Positions 36,562 through 46,234 of a stretch of 64,000 bases of DNA are shown here, piece after piece. The notes under the pieces are model-generated. The model was given only the letters and a program-made list of their open reading frames with translations. It had not been told where the DNA came from and did no database searches. Source of the DNA: Haematobacter missouriensis (GTDB taxonomy: Bacteria; Pseudomonadota; Alphaproteobacteria; Rhodobacterales; Rhodobacteraceae); the NCBI RefSeq assembly GCF_000740775.1, contig NZ_JFGS01000002.1, positions 186,001 through 250,000 of the forward strand, read 5' to 3'. Within the stretch, counting starts at the first letter, position 1; each line of letters begins with the position of its first letter. Both the position numbers and the translations under genes were made by a program.

Positions 36562-37758
36562 GCGGGCCACGCCCGAACGTTGTGCCGACCGGCGTGCATC
36601 CCAGACGGTGACGCCCAGCAGAAGAAGCCCGCCCAGCGCCAGTGCGCTGCCCACGAAGCCCGAGGCCGGAAAGCCGTAGCCCGCCGTCAGCACTATTGCG
36701 GCCAGCCACGGACCCAGCGCATTCGCCGCATTGAAGGCGGAGTGATTCAGCGCCGCCGCCAGCGTCTGGGCATCGCCCGCGACATCCATCAGCCGGGTCT
36801 GCAACACCAGCCCCAAAGATCCGCCCGCCCCGATCAGGAAGACGCAGGGCGCGATAGTCCAGAGGCTGTGGACGCTGAACGAATAGAGAAACAGCATCAC
36901 CGCCGAAAAGATCAGGATGCCCGCCGCCGTGGCCATCAACCCCCTGTCGGCGATCCGCCCCACGATCAGCGTTCCCGCCGTCATGCCGAGACCGAAGACC
37001 ATGAACACGATCGGTACCGCCCATTCCGGGGCCATCGTCACCGTCAGCAGTGTGGAGGCCACATAAGTATAGACGGCGAACAGCCCGCCGAACCCCACCG
37101 CCCCTGTCAGCAGCGTCAGCCAGACCTGCCGGTTGCCGAGCGCCGACAGCTCCCGGAGCGGGTTCGCCCCCGGATCGGCTGCCGGATCGGGCGCGAGCCG
37201 CAGGATCAGCACGAAGGTCAGGAGCGCCAGCACCCCCACCACACCGAAGCCCCAGCGCCAGCCGATCGTCTGGCCCATCACATTGGCCATCGGGACGCCC
37301 AGCACGGTGGCGATGGTAAGGCCGATCATCAGCATGGACACGGCCCATGTCCGCCGGTTCGGCGGAACGAGGGAGGCTGCCATCAGGCTTGCTACGCCGA
37401 AATAGGCCCCATGCGGCAGGCCGGCCATGAAGCGGAACAGCAGCATCACCGGATAGCTGGGCGACAGCGCCGCCGCCACGTTGGCCAGCCCGAAAACCGC
37501 CATGAGAATGAGGAGCAGGCGCTTCCTCGGCATCCGCGCGCCCAGTACCGCCAGCACCGGCGCGCCCACGACAACCCCGAGCGCATAGGCAGAGATCACA
37601 TGGCTCGCCGTCGCAGCATCGATACCAAGCGCGGGCGAGAAATACGGCACCAGCGACATCGCCGCGAACTCCGTGGTGCCGATGGCAAACCCGCCCATCG
37701 CCAGAGCGAAGAGCACGAGCCTTACCGGCGCCTGGGCGATGGTGGGTGAATCGGTCAT
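36541..37758 (-). CDS. MFS transporter (DHA1/AraJ-like)
   Basis: About 405 residues, twelve hydrophobic segments. AMGGFAIGTTEFAAMSLVPY at the first helix and the GARMPRKRLLLI loop between helices 2 and 3 fit the AraJ/YdhP-type DHA1 exporter group (drugs, sugars or arabinose derivatives). The start at 37758 (MTDSPT) is preceded by a possible GGGA; the frame is open to 37809. Convergent with the SDR gene with a 21-base overlap of coding ends. Confidence 0.87.
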   Translation of the reverse strand: MTDSPTIAQAPVRLVLFALAMGGFAIGTTEFAAMSLVPYFSPALGIDAATASHVISAYALGVVVGAPVLAVLGARMPRKRLLLILMAVFGLANVAAALSPSYPVMLLFRFMAGLPHGAYFGVASLMAASLVPPNRRTWAVSMLMIGLTIATVLGVPMANVMGQTIGWRWGFGVVGVLALLTFVLILRLAPDPAADPGANPLRELSALGNRQVWLTLLTGAVGFGGLFAVYTYVASTLLTVTMAPEWAVPIVFMVFGLGMTAGTLIVGRIADRGLMATAAGILIFSAVMLFLYSFSVHSLWTIAPCVFLIGAGGSLGLVLQTRLMDVAGDAQTLAAALNHSAFNAANALGPWLAAIVLTAGYGFPASGFVGSALALGGLLLLGVTVWDARRSAQRSGVARSVQPCE

Positions 37759-37859
37759 GTCGGGATCCCGCGGTTGCTGAGGCGAGATGTCGCATAACCG
37801 GCCCGCCATTCAAGGGGGTCCGTCAGTTATTTCTGCATTGCAGCAGGAGAATGGCCGGG

Positions 37860-39776
37860 TCAGGCCCGCCGTTCGATCCGCGCGACTCCCAGAACTTCCA
37901 GCACCTTCGCCTCTATCTCGGCGGCGTTCATGCCGGCGACGGCGTACATGTCCTCCATGCTCGCCTGGTCGATGAAGATATCCGGCAGCACCATGGAGCG
38001 GAAGCGGAAGCCCTTGTCGAAGACGCCTTCCTCCGCAAGAAGCTGCGCGACGTGGCTGCCGAAACCGCCGACCGCGCCCTCCTCCAGCGTGATCATCGCC
38101 TCATGCCCGCGGGCAAGCCGCAGGATCAGCTCCCGGTCCAAGGGCTTGGCAAAGCGCGCATCGGCCACCGTCGGCCGCAGGCCCCGCTGCGCCAGCGCCT
38201 CGGCGGCGGCATTCACCTCCGCCAGCCGCGTGCCGAAGGAAAGGAGCGCCACGCGGTTGCCCTCCGACACGATGCGGCCCCGACCGATCTCCAGCGGCTG
38301 GCCCCGCTCCGGCAGATCGACGCCGACACCCTCACCCCGCGGATAGCGGAAGGCGGAAGGCCGGTCATCCAGCGCGGCAGCGGTCGCGACCATGTGGACG
38401 AGCTCCGCCTCATCCGCCGCGGCCATCACCACCATGCCGGGCAGGTTGGCAAGAAAGGCGATATCGAAGGAGCCGGCATGCGTCGCCCCGTCCGCCCCTA
38501 CCAGTCCTGCCCTGTCGATGGCGAAACGGACGGGCAGGCGCTGAATGGCCACATCATGCACGACCTGATCGTAGCCCCGCTGCAGAAAGGTGGAATAGAG
38601 CGCGCAGAACGGCCTCATGCCGCCCGCCGCCAGGCCGGCGGCAAAAGTGACGGCATGCTGTTCCGCGATGCCTACGTCAAAGCAGCGCTTCGGGAACCGT
38701 TCGGCGAACAGGTTCAGCCCCGTGCCATCCGGCATGGCAGCGGTGACGGCGACGATCCTGTCGTCGCGCTCCGCTTCCGCCACCAGCGCCTTCGCAAAGA
38801 CGCTGGTGTAGCTCGGCGCATTGCTCGGGGTCTTTGCCTGCTTGCCGGTAAGCACGTCGAACTTCGCTGTGGCATGGCCCTTGTCGAGGGCGGCCTCGGC
38901 GGGGGCATAGCCTTTGCCCTTGCGGGTGATCGCGTGGATCAGCACCGGCCCCCGTGCCCGTGCCTTCGCGGTGCGCAGCACGGCCAGAAGCTGCTCCATG
39001 TCATGCCCGTCGATCGGCCCGATATAGGAGAAACCCAGTTCCTCGAAGAGAGTGCCGCCCACGGTCATGCCCTTGAGCATCTCCTTGGCGCGGCGCGCGC
39101 CTTCCTGCATCGGCGGCGGAAGGAAACGTACGGCGCCCCGCGCTGCCGCCTTCAGTTCCTGAAACGGCTCACCCGCATAAAGCCGTGCGAGGTAGGAAGA
39201 CAGCGCTCCGACCGGCGGCGCAATGGACATGTCGTTGTCGTTCAGCACCACGAACAGCCGCTTGCCCAGATGGCCCGCGTTGTTCATCGCCTCGAACGCC
39301 ATGCCTGCGGACATTGAGCCGTCACCGATGATGGCGACCGCATCTCCCACGCCCTCCGCGCCCAGATCGCGCGCCACGGCAAACCCCAGAGCAGCGGAGA
39401 TGGAGGTGGAGGAATGCGCCGCTCCGAAAGGATCGTAGGGACTCTCTGACCGCTTGGTGAAGCCCGACAGCCCGTCCTTCTGGCGAAGCGTACGGATCCG
39501 CTCCCGCCGTCCGGTGAGGATCTTGTGCGGATAGGACTGGTGGGAGACATCCCAGACGATCTTGTCGCGCGGCGCGTCGAACACGGCATGGAGCGCGACG
39601 GTCAGTTCCACGACGCCCAGCCCGGCGCCCAGATGTCCCCCGGTTTCCGACACCGCGGAAATTGTTTCGGCGCGCAGCTCATCCGCCACGGCGGACAGCT
39701 CACGGTCGGTTAGCCCTTTCAGGTCGGCTGGTAGCCGCACCCGGTCCAGATGCGGCGTCACGGGTCTGTGGCTCAT
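37860..39776 (-). CDS. dxs: 1-deoxy-D-xylulose-5-phosphate synthase
   Basis: 638 residues, normal length. TPP-binding motif [20 protein letters not shown] with the ending [13 protein letters not shown]-terminal [15 protein letters not shown], and the transketolase-like central part ([38 protein letters not shown]). Makes DXP from pyruvate and glyceraldehyde 3-phosphate, the entry to the MEP isoprenoid pathway and to thiamine and pyridoxal. Nine bases after ispA, in the order xseB-ispA-dxs. Confidence 0.97.
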   Translation of the reverse strand: MSHRPVTPHLDRVRLPADLKGLTDRELSAVADELRAETISAVSETGGHLGAGLGVVELTVALHAVFDAPRDKIVWDVSHQSYPHKILTGRRERIRTLRQKDGLSGFTKRSESPYDPFGAAHSSTSISAALGFAVARDLGAEGVGDAVAIIGDGSMSAGMAFEAMNNAGHLGKRLFVVLNDNDMSIAPPVGALSSYLARLYAGEPFQELKAAARGAVRFLPPPMQEGARRAKEMLKGMTVGGTLFEELGFSYIGPIDGHDMEQLLAVLRTAKARARGPVLIHAITRKGKGYAPAEAALDKGHATAKFDVLTGKQAKTPSNAPSYTSVFAKALVAEAERDDRIVAVTAAMPDGTGLNLFAERFPKRCFDVGIAEQHAVTFAAGLAAGGMRPFCALYSTFLQRGYDQVVHDVAIQRLPVRFAIDRAGLVGADGATHAGSFDIAFLANLPGMVVMAAADEAELVHMVATAAALDDRPSAFRYPRGEGVGVDLPERGQPLEIGRGRIVSEGNRVALLSFGTRLAEVNAAAEALAQRGLRPTVADARFAKPLDRELILRLARGHEAMITLEEGAVGGFGSHVAQLLAEEGVFDKGFRFRSMVLPDIFIDQASMEDMYAVAGMNAAEIEAKVLEVLGVARIERRA

Positions 39777-39785
39777 CGGGGCCTC

Positions 39786-40655
39786 CTACATCTCCCGCGC
39801 GATAACGAAACGGGCGGTGTCACGCAACCGTTCCGCCCCGTCCCCATAGGGGGTGAGCGCCGCGCACGCCTCCTCCACCAGCGAGATGGCACGTTTCCGC
39901 GCACCGTCGAGCCCCAGAAGCGACACGAAGGTGGCCTTGCCCGCCTCCGCATCCTTGCGCAGCCGCTTGCCGGCCTTTGCCGGGTCGCCCTCCGCATCCA
40001 GAATGTCGTCCGCGATCTGGAAGGCGAGACCCAGCGCCTCCGCATAGGCACGCATCGGCTGCGGATCCGCCGCGGCCAGCAGCGGCCCGGCCTCGGCCGA
40101 CCAGCGGATCAGCGCACCCGTCTTGTTGGCCTGAAGGATGGTGATCTCCTCCAGCGTCAACGGGTGGACCGCGGTCTCCGCCGCAATGTCCTGCGCCTGT
40201 CCCAGCACCATTCCCGCCGCCCCCGCCGCCCGCGCCAGCCCTGCGATGAGCCGAAGCCGGACATCCGCGTCCGGCGCCACCTCCGGCCGCGAGAGGATAT
40301 CGAAGGCCAGCGTCTGCAACGCGTCGCCCGCAAGGATCGCCGTCGCCTCGTCCCATTTCACATGCACGGTCGGCTGGCCCCGGCGCAGATCATCATCGTC
40401 CATCGCGGGCAGGTCGTCATGGACGAGCGAATAGGCATGGACCGCCTCGACCGCTGCCGCTGCATGGACGGACTGTTCAGGCGGAATACCGTGCAGCCGT
40501 GCGCCCTCCATCACCAGAAAGGCCCGCAACCGCTTGCCGCCGCCAACCGCATACCGCATGGCCTCGATCACGGGCAGATCGCCCATGGGAGAGAGCGCGG
40601 CCTGAAGCCGTGCCTCCACCCGTCCGGCCGCCGCGCGCAGCACCTCTTCGAACAT
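39786..40655 (-). CDS. ispA: Polyprenyl (farnesyl/geranylgeranyl) diphosphate synthase
   Basis: 289 residues. First Asp-rich motif in HDDLPAMDDDDLRRGQPTVH and second in QIADDILDAEGDPAKAG, with GGGKRLRAFLVMEG near the N-terminus. This is the short-chain class of IspA, making farnesyl diphosphate; geranylgeranyl synthesis cannot be excluded. The start at 40655 sits four bases from the end of xseB; the longer frame to 40784 overlaps xseB. Part of xseB-ispA-dxs. Confidence 0.95.
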   Translation of the reverse strand: MFEEVLRAAAGRVEARLQAALSPMGDLPVIEAMRYAVGGGKRLRAFLVMEGARLHGIPPEQSVHAAAAVEAVHAYSLVHDDLPAMDDDDLRRGQPTVHVKWDEATAILAGDALQTLAFDILSRPEVAPDADVRLRLIAGLARAAGAAGMVLGQAQDIAAETAVHPLTLEEITILQANKTGALIRWSAEAGPLLAAADPQPMRAYAEALGLAFQIADDILDAEGDPAKAGKRLRKDAEAGKATFVSLLGLDGARKRAISLVEEACAALTPYGDGAERLRDTARFVIAREM

Positions 40656-40659
40656 TGGT

Positions 40660-40896
40660 TCAGAGCCCCTCGGCCGGCCGCGTTCCCGTCGGCTGACCGT
40701 TCTGGAGCGTGATCTGCTCGACCCGCTCCTCCGCTGCGCGCAGTTTCGCCTCGCAATGCTGGCGAAGCGCGTTGCCGCGTTCATAAAGGGCGATAGACGC
40801 CTCCAGCGCCACCTCCCCCCGCTCGAGCTGGCTCACCACCTGCTCCAGTTCCTTCAGCGCTTCCTCGAAGCTCAGCTCCGTCAAGGGCTGCGTCAT
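40660..40896 (-). CDS. xseB: Exodeoxyribonuclease VII small subunit
   Basis: 78 residues. The small all-helical XseB fold is shown by LSFEEALKELEQVVSQLERG and ALEASIALYERGNALRQHCE. It associates with XseA to degrade single-stranded DNA. The ATG at 40896 follows AAGGAGA. First gene of the ispA-dxs unit, separated from petR-like upstream by a terminator. Confidence 0.95.
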   Translation of the reverse strand: MTQPLTELSFEEALKELEQVVSQLERGEVALEASIALYERGNALRQHCEAKLRAAEERVEQITLQNGQPTGTRPAEGL

Positions 40897-41008
40897 GGCC
40901 GGTCTCCTTGGTTCGCGCCCCTGAAAGCACAAGGCCGCGCCGGAGTCGAGCCGCCCCGCCGCAGCATGCGCAGCACGCGCCCTGCCGATGTCCCGCGGCA
41001 GCCGGAAA

Positions 41009-41035
41009 GCCGGGGGTTCGACGCCCCCGGTTTTC
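41009..41035 (-). terminator. Bidirectional terminator after the petR-like gene
   Basis: Stem CCGGGGG/CCCCCGG with a seven-base loop; TTTT follows on the plus strand and CTTT on the minus strand. Confidence 0.8.
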
Positions 41036-41058
41036 CGCGCCGTCAATTGCCGGCCAAC

Positions 41059-41763
41059 TCAGTCGGGCGCCAACATGTAGCCTTCGCCCCGCACGGTCTG
41101 CAGGTAACGTGGCTGGCGAGGATCCTCCTCGATCTTGCGGCGGAGACGGGTGATCTGCACATCGACCGCGCGCTCCTGCGCCTGCCCCTTGTCGCGTCCC
41201 AGATCCTCCACCAGCTTCTCGCGAGTCAGTGCCTCACCCGGATTGGCCGCGAAGATACGCATAAGCGCGACCTCGGTTGCCGTCAGCCGCACATGGTCCG
41301 GCCCGCGCCACATCTCGCCCCGTTCCACGTCATAGCGGACAGGACCAAGCTGGATGACCTTCGGGCCGCCCTGCTCCGGCCGGGCGGCAGGCACCCGGCG
41401 CAGGATCGCGTTGATGCGCAGCAGAAGCTCCCGCGGCTCGAAGGGTTTCGTCAGATAGTCGTCCGCTCCCGCCTCGAGCCCCTTGATGCGGTCGTCCGCC
41501 TCCCCCTTCGCCGTCAGCAGCAGGATCGGCGTGTCGATGTCCTCCCGGAGCGATTTCGTCAGGCTGATCCCGTCCTCGCCCGGCATCATGACGTCAAGCA
41601 CCAGCAGGTCGAACTCCAGGCCCGCAAGCAGCCGCCGGGCCTGCGCTGCATCCCGCGCGGTGGAGACCAGAAATCCGTTGCGTATCAGGAATTTTTGCAG
41701 AAGGCCGCGGATCCGCTGGTCGTCATCGACGATCAGCAGATGCGGCGCGGAAATCTCCGTCAC
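41059..41763 (-). CDS. petR: OmpR-family response regulator (PetR-like)
   Basis: 234 residues. Receiver with acidic LLIVDDDQRIR, phospho-Asp in LLVLDVMMPGEDG, Thr in LLLTAKG and Lys in YLTKPFEPREL; C-terminal winged-helix DNA-binding domain with LTATEVALMRIFAANPGEAL and YLQTVRGEGYML. The ATG overlaps the upstream MarR-type gene (ATGA). The MarR-RR pair next to ilvE is the arrangement described for petP-petR in Rhodobacter, where the pair affects cytochrome bc1 expression; the gene name is an inference. No kinase is adjacent. Confidence 0.9.
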   Translation of the reverse strand: MTEISAPHLLIVDDDQRIRGLLQKFLIRNGFLVSTARDAAQARRLLAGLEFDLLVLDVMMPGEDGISLTKSLREDIDTPILLLTAKGEADDRIKGLEAGADDYLTKPFEPRELLLRINAILRRVPAARPEQGGPKVIQLGPVRYDVERGEMWRGPDHVRLTATEVALMRIFAANPGEALTREKLVEDLGRDKGQAQERAVDVQITRLRRKIEEDPRQPRYLQTVRGEGYMLAPD

Positions 41764-42272
41764 GATCCCTGCTCCTTCAATCCGCCATAGAGCCGGCGCA
41801 TCTCCGGATCCATCATCGCCTCCAGCACCTGCCGGAACCCGGCCACCGCCTCTGGCCCGGCCGCCCTGTAAGCCGCGCGCATCCGTGCCCGCTGCGCCTC
41901 CGACAGGTCGCGTTCCAGCACGGTGCCGCGCTCCGTCAGGTAAAGGTGCCGCTCGCGCTTGTCGTTCGGCCCGATCCGGCTTTCTACCAACCTGTCCTCC
42001 ACCAGCGCCCGCAGAACACGGTTCAGCGATTGCTTGGTCACGCCAAGGATCGCGAGCAGGTTGTTGACCGTGGTGCCCGGGCAGCGGTGAATGAAGTGCA
42101 ACGCCCGGTGATGGGCGCGACCATAGTCGTACTGCTCCAGAATCCGGTCAGGGTCTGCAGTAAATCCACGATAGGCGAAGAACATCGCCTCGATGCCCTT
42201 GCGAAGCTGTTCATCCGTCAGAAACAGCAATCCCTCGCCCTGCACGGGCAATGCACCGATACCTTCCGCCAA
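41760..42272 (-). CDS. petP: MarR-family regulator (PetP-like)
   Basis: 170 residues. MarR winged helix: HHRALHFIHRCPGTTVNNLLA, GVTKQSLNRVLRALVEDRLV, GPNDKRERHLYLTERGTVLE (the wing). N- and C-terminal helices for dimerisation are present. Overlaps the response-regulator gene by four bases and is divergent from ilvE across a 180-base region that contains the palindrome ATCAATTGAT. The petP name follows from the pairing and neighbourhood only. Confidence 0.88.
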   Translation of the reverse strand: MAEGIGALPVQGEGLLFLTDEQLRKGIEAMFFAYRGFTADPDRILEQYDYGRAHHRALHFIHRCPGTTVNNLLAILGVTKQSLNRVLRALVEDRLVESRIGPNDKRERHLYLTERGTVLERDLSEAQRARMRAAYRAAGPEAVAGFRQVLEAMMDPEMRRLYGGLKEQGS

Positions 42273-42323
42273 CCCGGACCCCCTTGCTCAATAGCGCCTG
42301 GAGACCGTGTTTACGTCAGGCAT

Positions 42324-42350
42324 GTTGACTTTCCAAGAATCAATTGATAG
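42324..42350. promoter_or_regulatory. Candidate MarR-type operator and promoter upstream of ilvE
   Basis: A perfect ten-base palindrome ATCAATTGAT (42339-42348) lies between the divergent MarR and ilvE genes. A -35-like TTGACT begins at 42324 and the palindrome would fall in the spacer. This is a pattern-based guess. Confidence 0.35.
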
Positions 42351-42452
42351 CTCCGCCGGGCTTGCGCGCAATATTCTTTAATATGGAGAAATCGGCACGC
42401 AAGATTCGCCAAGGAAATCCCCGAGGCGGGGAAACACGAAAGGAATGGCCCG

Positions 42453-43322
42453 ATGGCCGGCTCATACGAAGACCGCGATGGCAAGATCTGGATGGATGGC
42501 AAACTGGTGGAGTGGCGGGATGCACAGGTGCATGTGCTGACCCATGCTCTGCACTATGCTTCCGCGGTATTTGAGGGTGAGCGGTGCTACAACGGCAAGA
42601 TTTTCAAAGGCACCGAACATTCCCAGCGGCTCCACCGCTCGGCTAACCTGCTCGACATGGAAATTCCCTTCACCGTCGAAGAAATCGACGCAGCGAAAGC
42701 GGCGGTGCTCAAGGCCAACGGACTGACCGACGGATATGTCCGCGCGCTTGCCTTCCGCGGTGCGGGTGACGAAATGGGCGTTTCTGCCATCGACAATCCG
42801 GTGCGGCTCGCGATCGCCACCTGGGGATGGGGTGCCTATTACGGCGATGCCAAGATGAAGGGCGCGAAGCTCGATATCTCCAAATGGAAGCGCCCCTCGC
42901 CCGAAACCATCCCGGCGGAGGCCAAGGCAGCGGGGCTTTACATGATCTGCACGATGTCGAAACATGCGGCTCAGGCCAAGGGCTGTTCCGACGCGCTGTT
43001 CTTCGACTATCGCGGCTATGTGGCCGAAGCGACCGGGGCGAACATCTTCTTCGTCAAGGATGGTGAGGTGCACACCCCGCTGGCCGACTGCTTCCTGAAT
43101 GGCATTACCCGCCAGACGGTGATCGGCCTGCTCGGCGACCATCAGATCAAGGTGCATGAACGCCATATCCTGCCTGCGGAACTTGAAGGGTTCGAGCAGT
43201 GCTTCCTGACAGGCACGGCGGCGGAAGTGACCCCTGTGGGCCAGATCGGCGATTACAACTTCGAGGTCGGCGCGCTCACCCGCGACATCGCCTCCACCTA
43301 CGAGAAGCACGTGCGCGCCTGA
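42453..43322 (+). CDS. ilvE: Branched-chain amino acid aminotransferase
   Basis: 289 residues, a fold-type IV PLP enzyme. HALHYASAVFEGERCYNGKI at the start, AFRGAGDEMGV, then SKHAAQAKGCSDALFFDYRG and YVAEATGANIFFVKDGEVHT and GTAAEVTPVGQI. The catalytic Lys should be the one in MSKHAAQAKG. It makes valine, leucine and isoleucine from their keto acids; leuB, leuC and leuD are also in this window. The start at 42453 follows AAGGAATGGCCCG. Confidence 0.95.
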   Translation: MAGSYEDRDGKIWMDGKLVEWRDAQVHVLTHALHYASAVFEGERCYNGKIFKGTEHSQRLHRSANLLDMEIPFTVEEIDAAKAAVLKANGLTDGYVRALAFRGAGDEMGVSAIDNPVRLAIATWGWGAYYGDAKMKGAKLDISKWKRPSPETIPAEAKAAGLYMICTMSKHAAQAKGCSDALFFDYRGYVAEATGANIFFVKDGEVHTPLADCFLNGITRQTVIGLLGDHQIKVHERHILPAELEGFEQCFLTGTAAEVTPVGQIGDYNFEVGALTRDIASTYEKHVRA

Positions 43323-43344
43323 CCTTTCAGGTGGGAGCATCATG

Positions 43345-43380
43345 ACGGGGCGGTGCCGCACGGGCCGCCCCGCTCTTTTC
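43345..43380 (+). terminator. Terminator of ilvE
   Basis: Stem GGGGCGG/CCGCCCC followed by GCTCTTTT, directly after the ilvE stop. Confidence 0.8.
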
Positions 43381-43431
43381 CGGGCCGCGACAAGCCGCCA
43401 AGGACGCCCCGTCAGCCCCGCTTTGCGACGA

Positions 43432-43629
43432 TCAGGCTTCGCGACCGCGCTCGATACGCGTGTAGTGGGCCACCCGGGCGTCGGCTTCGGGGGATTTCGC
43501 GCCGGTGCGCTTCATCAGTTTGAGACTGGCGGGATGCGGCCCTTCGCCCTGCTCACGCGCCAGAACAGCGAATTTTTCCAGCCGCCCAGTCTCACCGGGT
43601 TCGCGACGGTCAATGATATGCTTCGTCAT
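43432..43629 (-). CDS. Small hypothetical protein (65 residues)
   Basis: 65 residues, charged, no Cys, no hydrophobic segment, no motif that I recognise (begins MTKHIIDRREPGETGRLEKF). A strong ribosome site AGGAGGAG sits 7 bases before the ATG, which supports real translation. It lies between ilvE (convergent) and queG on the same strand; function unknown. Confidence 0.55.
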   Translation of the reverse strand: MTKHIIDRREPGETGRLEKFAVLAREQGEGPHPASLKLMKRTGAKSPEADARVAHYTRIERGREA

Positions 43630-43698
43630 GCGCCTTCTCCTCCTGGAAAGGCGAGTATAGGGCCGATGCGGCCTTTTGTCTGCCCCGGTCGTGGAAAG

Positions 43699-44754
43699 TC
43701 ACTGATCCCGCTGCGTGGACAGGCGGTTCACAGCCCATTCCGCTGCCTCCGCAACGACCGGGTCGGGATCGGAACGAAGCGCCATTGCAGAGGGCATCAA
43801 ACGGCTGTCCGCAGAATTTCCGATGGCATAGAGCACATTGCGCACAAATCGGTCACGTCCGATCCGCTTGATCGGACTGCCGGAGAATCGCGCGCGAAAG
43901 GCCGCATCATCCAACAGCGCCAGTTCCGCCAGTGGCGGCGCCACCAGATCCTCGCGGGCGGCATAGCGCGTCTCCCGCGCCTCGACGGCGAACTTGTTCC
44001 ACGGGCAGGCCGCCAGACAGTCGTCACAGCCATAGATGCGATTGCCCATCCGCTGCCGCAGCGACTCCTCCACCGGCCCGTGATGTTCGATGGTCAGGTA
44101 GGAGATGCAGCGGCGGGCATCCAGCTGATAGGGCGCGGGAAAGGCGTCGGTCGGGCAGGCGGTCTGGCAGCGCGTGCAGGAGCCGCAGTGGTCCGCCTCC
44201 GGCCCGTCCACCGGCAAGTCCAGCGTGGTGAAGATCGCCCCCAGAAAGAACCAGTTGCCCATCTCGCGGCTGACGAGGTTGGTATGCTTGCCCTGCCAAC
44301 CCAGCCCAGCCGCCTGCGCCAGCGGCTTCTCCGGCACCGGGGCGGTATCGACGAAGACCTTCACCTCGCCGCCCCCTTCGGCGATCAGCCAGCGGGCGAG
44401 CCGCTTCAGCCGCTTCTTCACCAGATCGTGATAATCCTTGCCCCGCGCATAGACGGAAATCGCCCCCCTGTCGCGCTGCGCGACGGCGGCCATGGGGTTC
44501 TCCTCGGGCGTATAGCTCTCGGCCAGCATGATGACGGAGCGCGCCTCCGGCCAGAGCGCGGCCGGATCGGTCCGCCAGTGCACCCGCTCCGCAAGCCAGC
44601 CCATCTGGCCGTGAAACCCGGCGTCCAGAAAGGCCCGATACCGCTCCGGCACTTCGGGAATATCCGTCGGACGGCAAAGTCGCGCGGCGGAGAACCCCTC
44701 CACCAGCGCCTGAGCGACCAGGCGTTCCTTCAGGTCAGAAGTCGAGATCGGCAT
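43699..44754 (-). CDS. queG: Epoxyqueuosine reductase QueG
   Basis: 351 residues. Cobalamin- and FeS-dependent last step of queuosine synthesis in tRNA. Two 4Fe-4S motifs are visible: [16 protein letters not shown] and [13 protein letters not shown], plus the B12-domain segment [20 protein letters not shown]. The start at 44754 ([12 protein letters not shown]) overlaps the end of the GST-like gene by 20 bases; further extension lacks similarity. A trailing HEAT-like end is normal. Confidence 0.95.
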   Translation of the reverse strand: MPISTSDLKERLVAQALVEGFSAARLCRPTDIPEVPERYRAFLDAGFHGQMGWLAERVHWRTDPAALWPEARSVIMLAESYTPEENPMAAVAQRDRGAISVYARGKDYHDLVKKRLKRLARWLIAEGGGEVKVFVDTAPVPEKPLAQAAGLGWQGKHTNLVSREMGNWFFLGAIFTTLDLPVDGPEADHCGSCTRCQTACPTDAFPAPYQLDARRCISYLTIEHHGPVEESLRQRMGNRIYGCDDCLAACPWNKFAVEARETRYAAREDLVAPPLAELALLDDAAFRARFSGSPIKRIGRDRFVRNVLYAIGNSADSRLMPSAMALRSDPDPVVAEAAEWAVNRLSTQRDQ

Positions 44755-45400
44755 AGTGCCTGGGGGGCGGGAAGCCCGGCACCTGATCGGCCAGCAGCGA
44801 CCGGAAGGAGGGGCGCGACTTGATCTTGGCATACCAGTCCCGCACGTTGGCGGCCCGGTTCCAGTCCACGTCGGAGATGTAGTCGAGGCAGGACAGGTGC
44901 GCAGCAGCGGCGAAATCCGCCAGCGTCATCACGTCTCCCGCCAGCCAGCGGCGCTGATCGAGCAGCCAGCCCATGTAGTCGAGATGATACTTGATCTTCT
45001 GAGCCCCCGACTTGACGTTCTTGCTGTCGGGATAGCCAAGACCCATGATCTTCTTGTTCACCCGCTCATAGAGCAGCTTGGACGTGACCTCATGGTGGAA
45101 CTTGTCGTCGAACCAGGCGCAGAGGCGGCGCACCTCGAACCGTTCGTCGGGGCTTCGGGGAAACAGCGGCGGGTTCGGCACCGTCTCCTCCAGATATTCG
45201 CAGATCGCCTGACTTTCGGACAGGAAGCGGTTGTTGAGGCGCAGGACCGGGACCTTGCCGGCGGGGTTGCGGCGCAGGAAATCCTGGTTCGGCTCCCAGT
45301 AACGCTCCTCCACCAGTTCGACCTCGATCCTCTTTTCCGCGAGCGTGAGCCGGACCTTGCGAGAGAAGGGAGAGAGGGGGAAGTGAAAGAGCCTGTTCAT
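44735..45400 (-). CDS. Glutathione S-transferase-like protein, possibly FzlA
   Basis: 221 residues with an N-terminal thioredoxin-like GST fold ([20 protein letters not shown], then [19 protein letters not shown] with the cis-Pro and Ser-Glu glutathione motif) and an all-helical C-terminal domain. The C-terminal tail [13 protein letters not shown] and its overlap with queG fit my memory of FzlA, the FtsZ-binding GST-fold protein of alphaproteobacteria; that assignment is tentative. An ordinary GST remains possible. Confidence 0.8.
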   Translation of the reverse strand: MNRLFHFPLSPFSRKVRLTLAEKRIEVELVEERYWEPNQDFLRRNPAGKVPVLRLNNRFLSESQAICEYLEETVPNPPLFPRSPDERFEVRRLCAWFDDKFHHEVTSKLLYERVNKKIMGLGYPDSKNVKSGAQKIKYHLDYMGWLLDQRRWLAGDVMTLADFAAAAHLSCLDYISDVDWNRAANVRDWYAKIKSRPSFRSLLADQVPGFPPPRHYADLDF

Positions 45401-45496
45401 CGCTGCGTCGTCTCGCGCTTCATGGATATCGGGTGGAGTGGCCTTTCATCGCGCCCGCGGCAGGGAATTTCAATCCCGTCCGAAGGGAAAGCCGCC

Positions 45497-46234
45497 TCAG
45501 CCGGTGAAACAGTTCGCGCGTCCGTCGGCGCGGATCGTCTGCGCCCCGTCCTGAATCGCGGCTCCCCGACGCTGGACGAAAGCCGTCGGTCGTCGCGGAT
45601 CCCGTCCTTTCGGATCCGGCAGAATAGCGGCCAGCCGCGCCGCCTGTGCCGGTGTGAGCCGGGCGGCATCGACATTGTAGTAGTGCCGCGCGGCCGCCTG
45701 CACGCCAAAGACCCCCTCACCGAATTCCGCCACGTTCATGTAAACCTCAAGGATCCGCCGCTTGGACCAGAACGTCTCCACCAGTGGCGTAAGCACACCC
45801 TCCAATGCCTTGCGCGGCCAGGAGCGGCCCTGCCAAAGATAGACGTTCTTCACAGTCTGCTGGCTGATGGTGGAGGCGCCACGCTGGCCTCCCGCATCTA
45901 TGGCACGCCTTATCTCGCCCATGTCGAAGCCCCAGTGCAGGCAGAAGTTCGCATCCTCCGCCGCGACGATGGAGCGGGCCATCACGGGGGCGACGTTCTC
46001 GAAATCCACCCACTCCTGCTCAACCCCGCCGAGCCTGCGGGATTCAGAGGCCATGTAGATGGTCGTGGGCGGGTTGAAGAGCGAAAAGAACAGCACTGCA
46101 GCGACCAGCACGGCCACCAGCCCGATCCCCCCGCGAATCGCCCAGCGGGCCATGTCCTTCCGGCCGGGCGCGAGAGGAACGCGCGCAGGGGCTGAAGCGG
46201 CCTTCGAACGGGCGGTCTTTGCGGGTTTCGCCAT
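45497..46234 (-). CDS. mtgA: Monofunctional biosynthetic peptidoglycan transglycosylase
   Basis: 245 residues. A positively charged N-terminus is followed by one transmembrane helix (about 32-54) and a GT51 domain: VAAEDANFCLHWGFD (catalytic Glu of the EDxxF type), RGASTISQQTVKNVYL, and KRRILEVYMNVAEFGEGVFG. It polymerises lipid II glycan strands without transpeptidase activity. A single gene; the start ATG at 46234. Confidence 0.94.
   Translation of the reverse strand: MAKPAKTARSKAASAPARVPLAPGRKDMARWAIRGGIGLVAVLVAAVLFFSLFNPPTTIYMASESRRLGGVEQEWVDFENVAPVMARSIVAAEDANFCLHWGFDMGEIRRAIDAGGQRGASTISQQTVKNVYLWQGRSWPRKALEGVLTPLVETFWSKRRILEVYMNVAEFGEGVFGVQAAARHYYNVDAARLTPAQAARLAAILPDPKGRDPRRPTAFVQRRGAAIQDGAQTIRADGRANCFTG

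Noticed and set aside
41005-41035. GGTTCGACG-like segment resembling a tRNA T-arm
   Set aside because: It is the loop of a perfect CCGGGGG/CCCCCGG terminator; no acceptor, D or anticodon arm around it.
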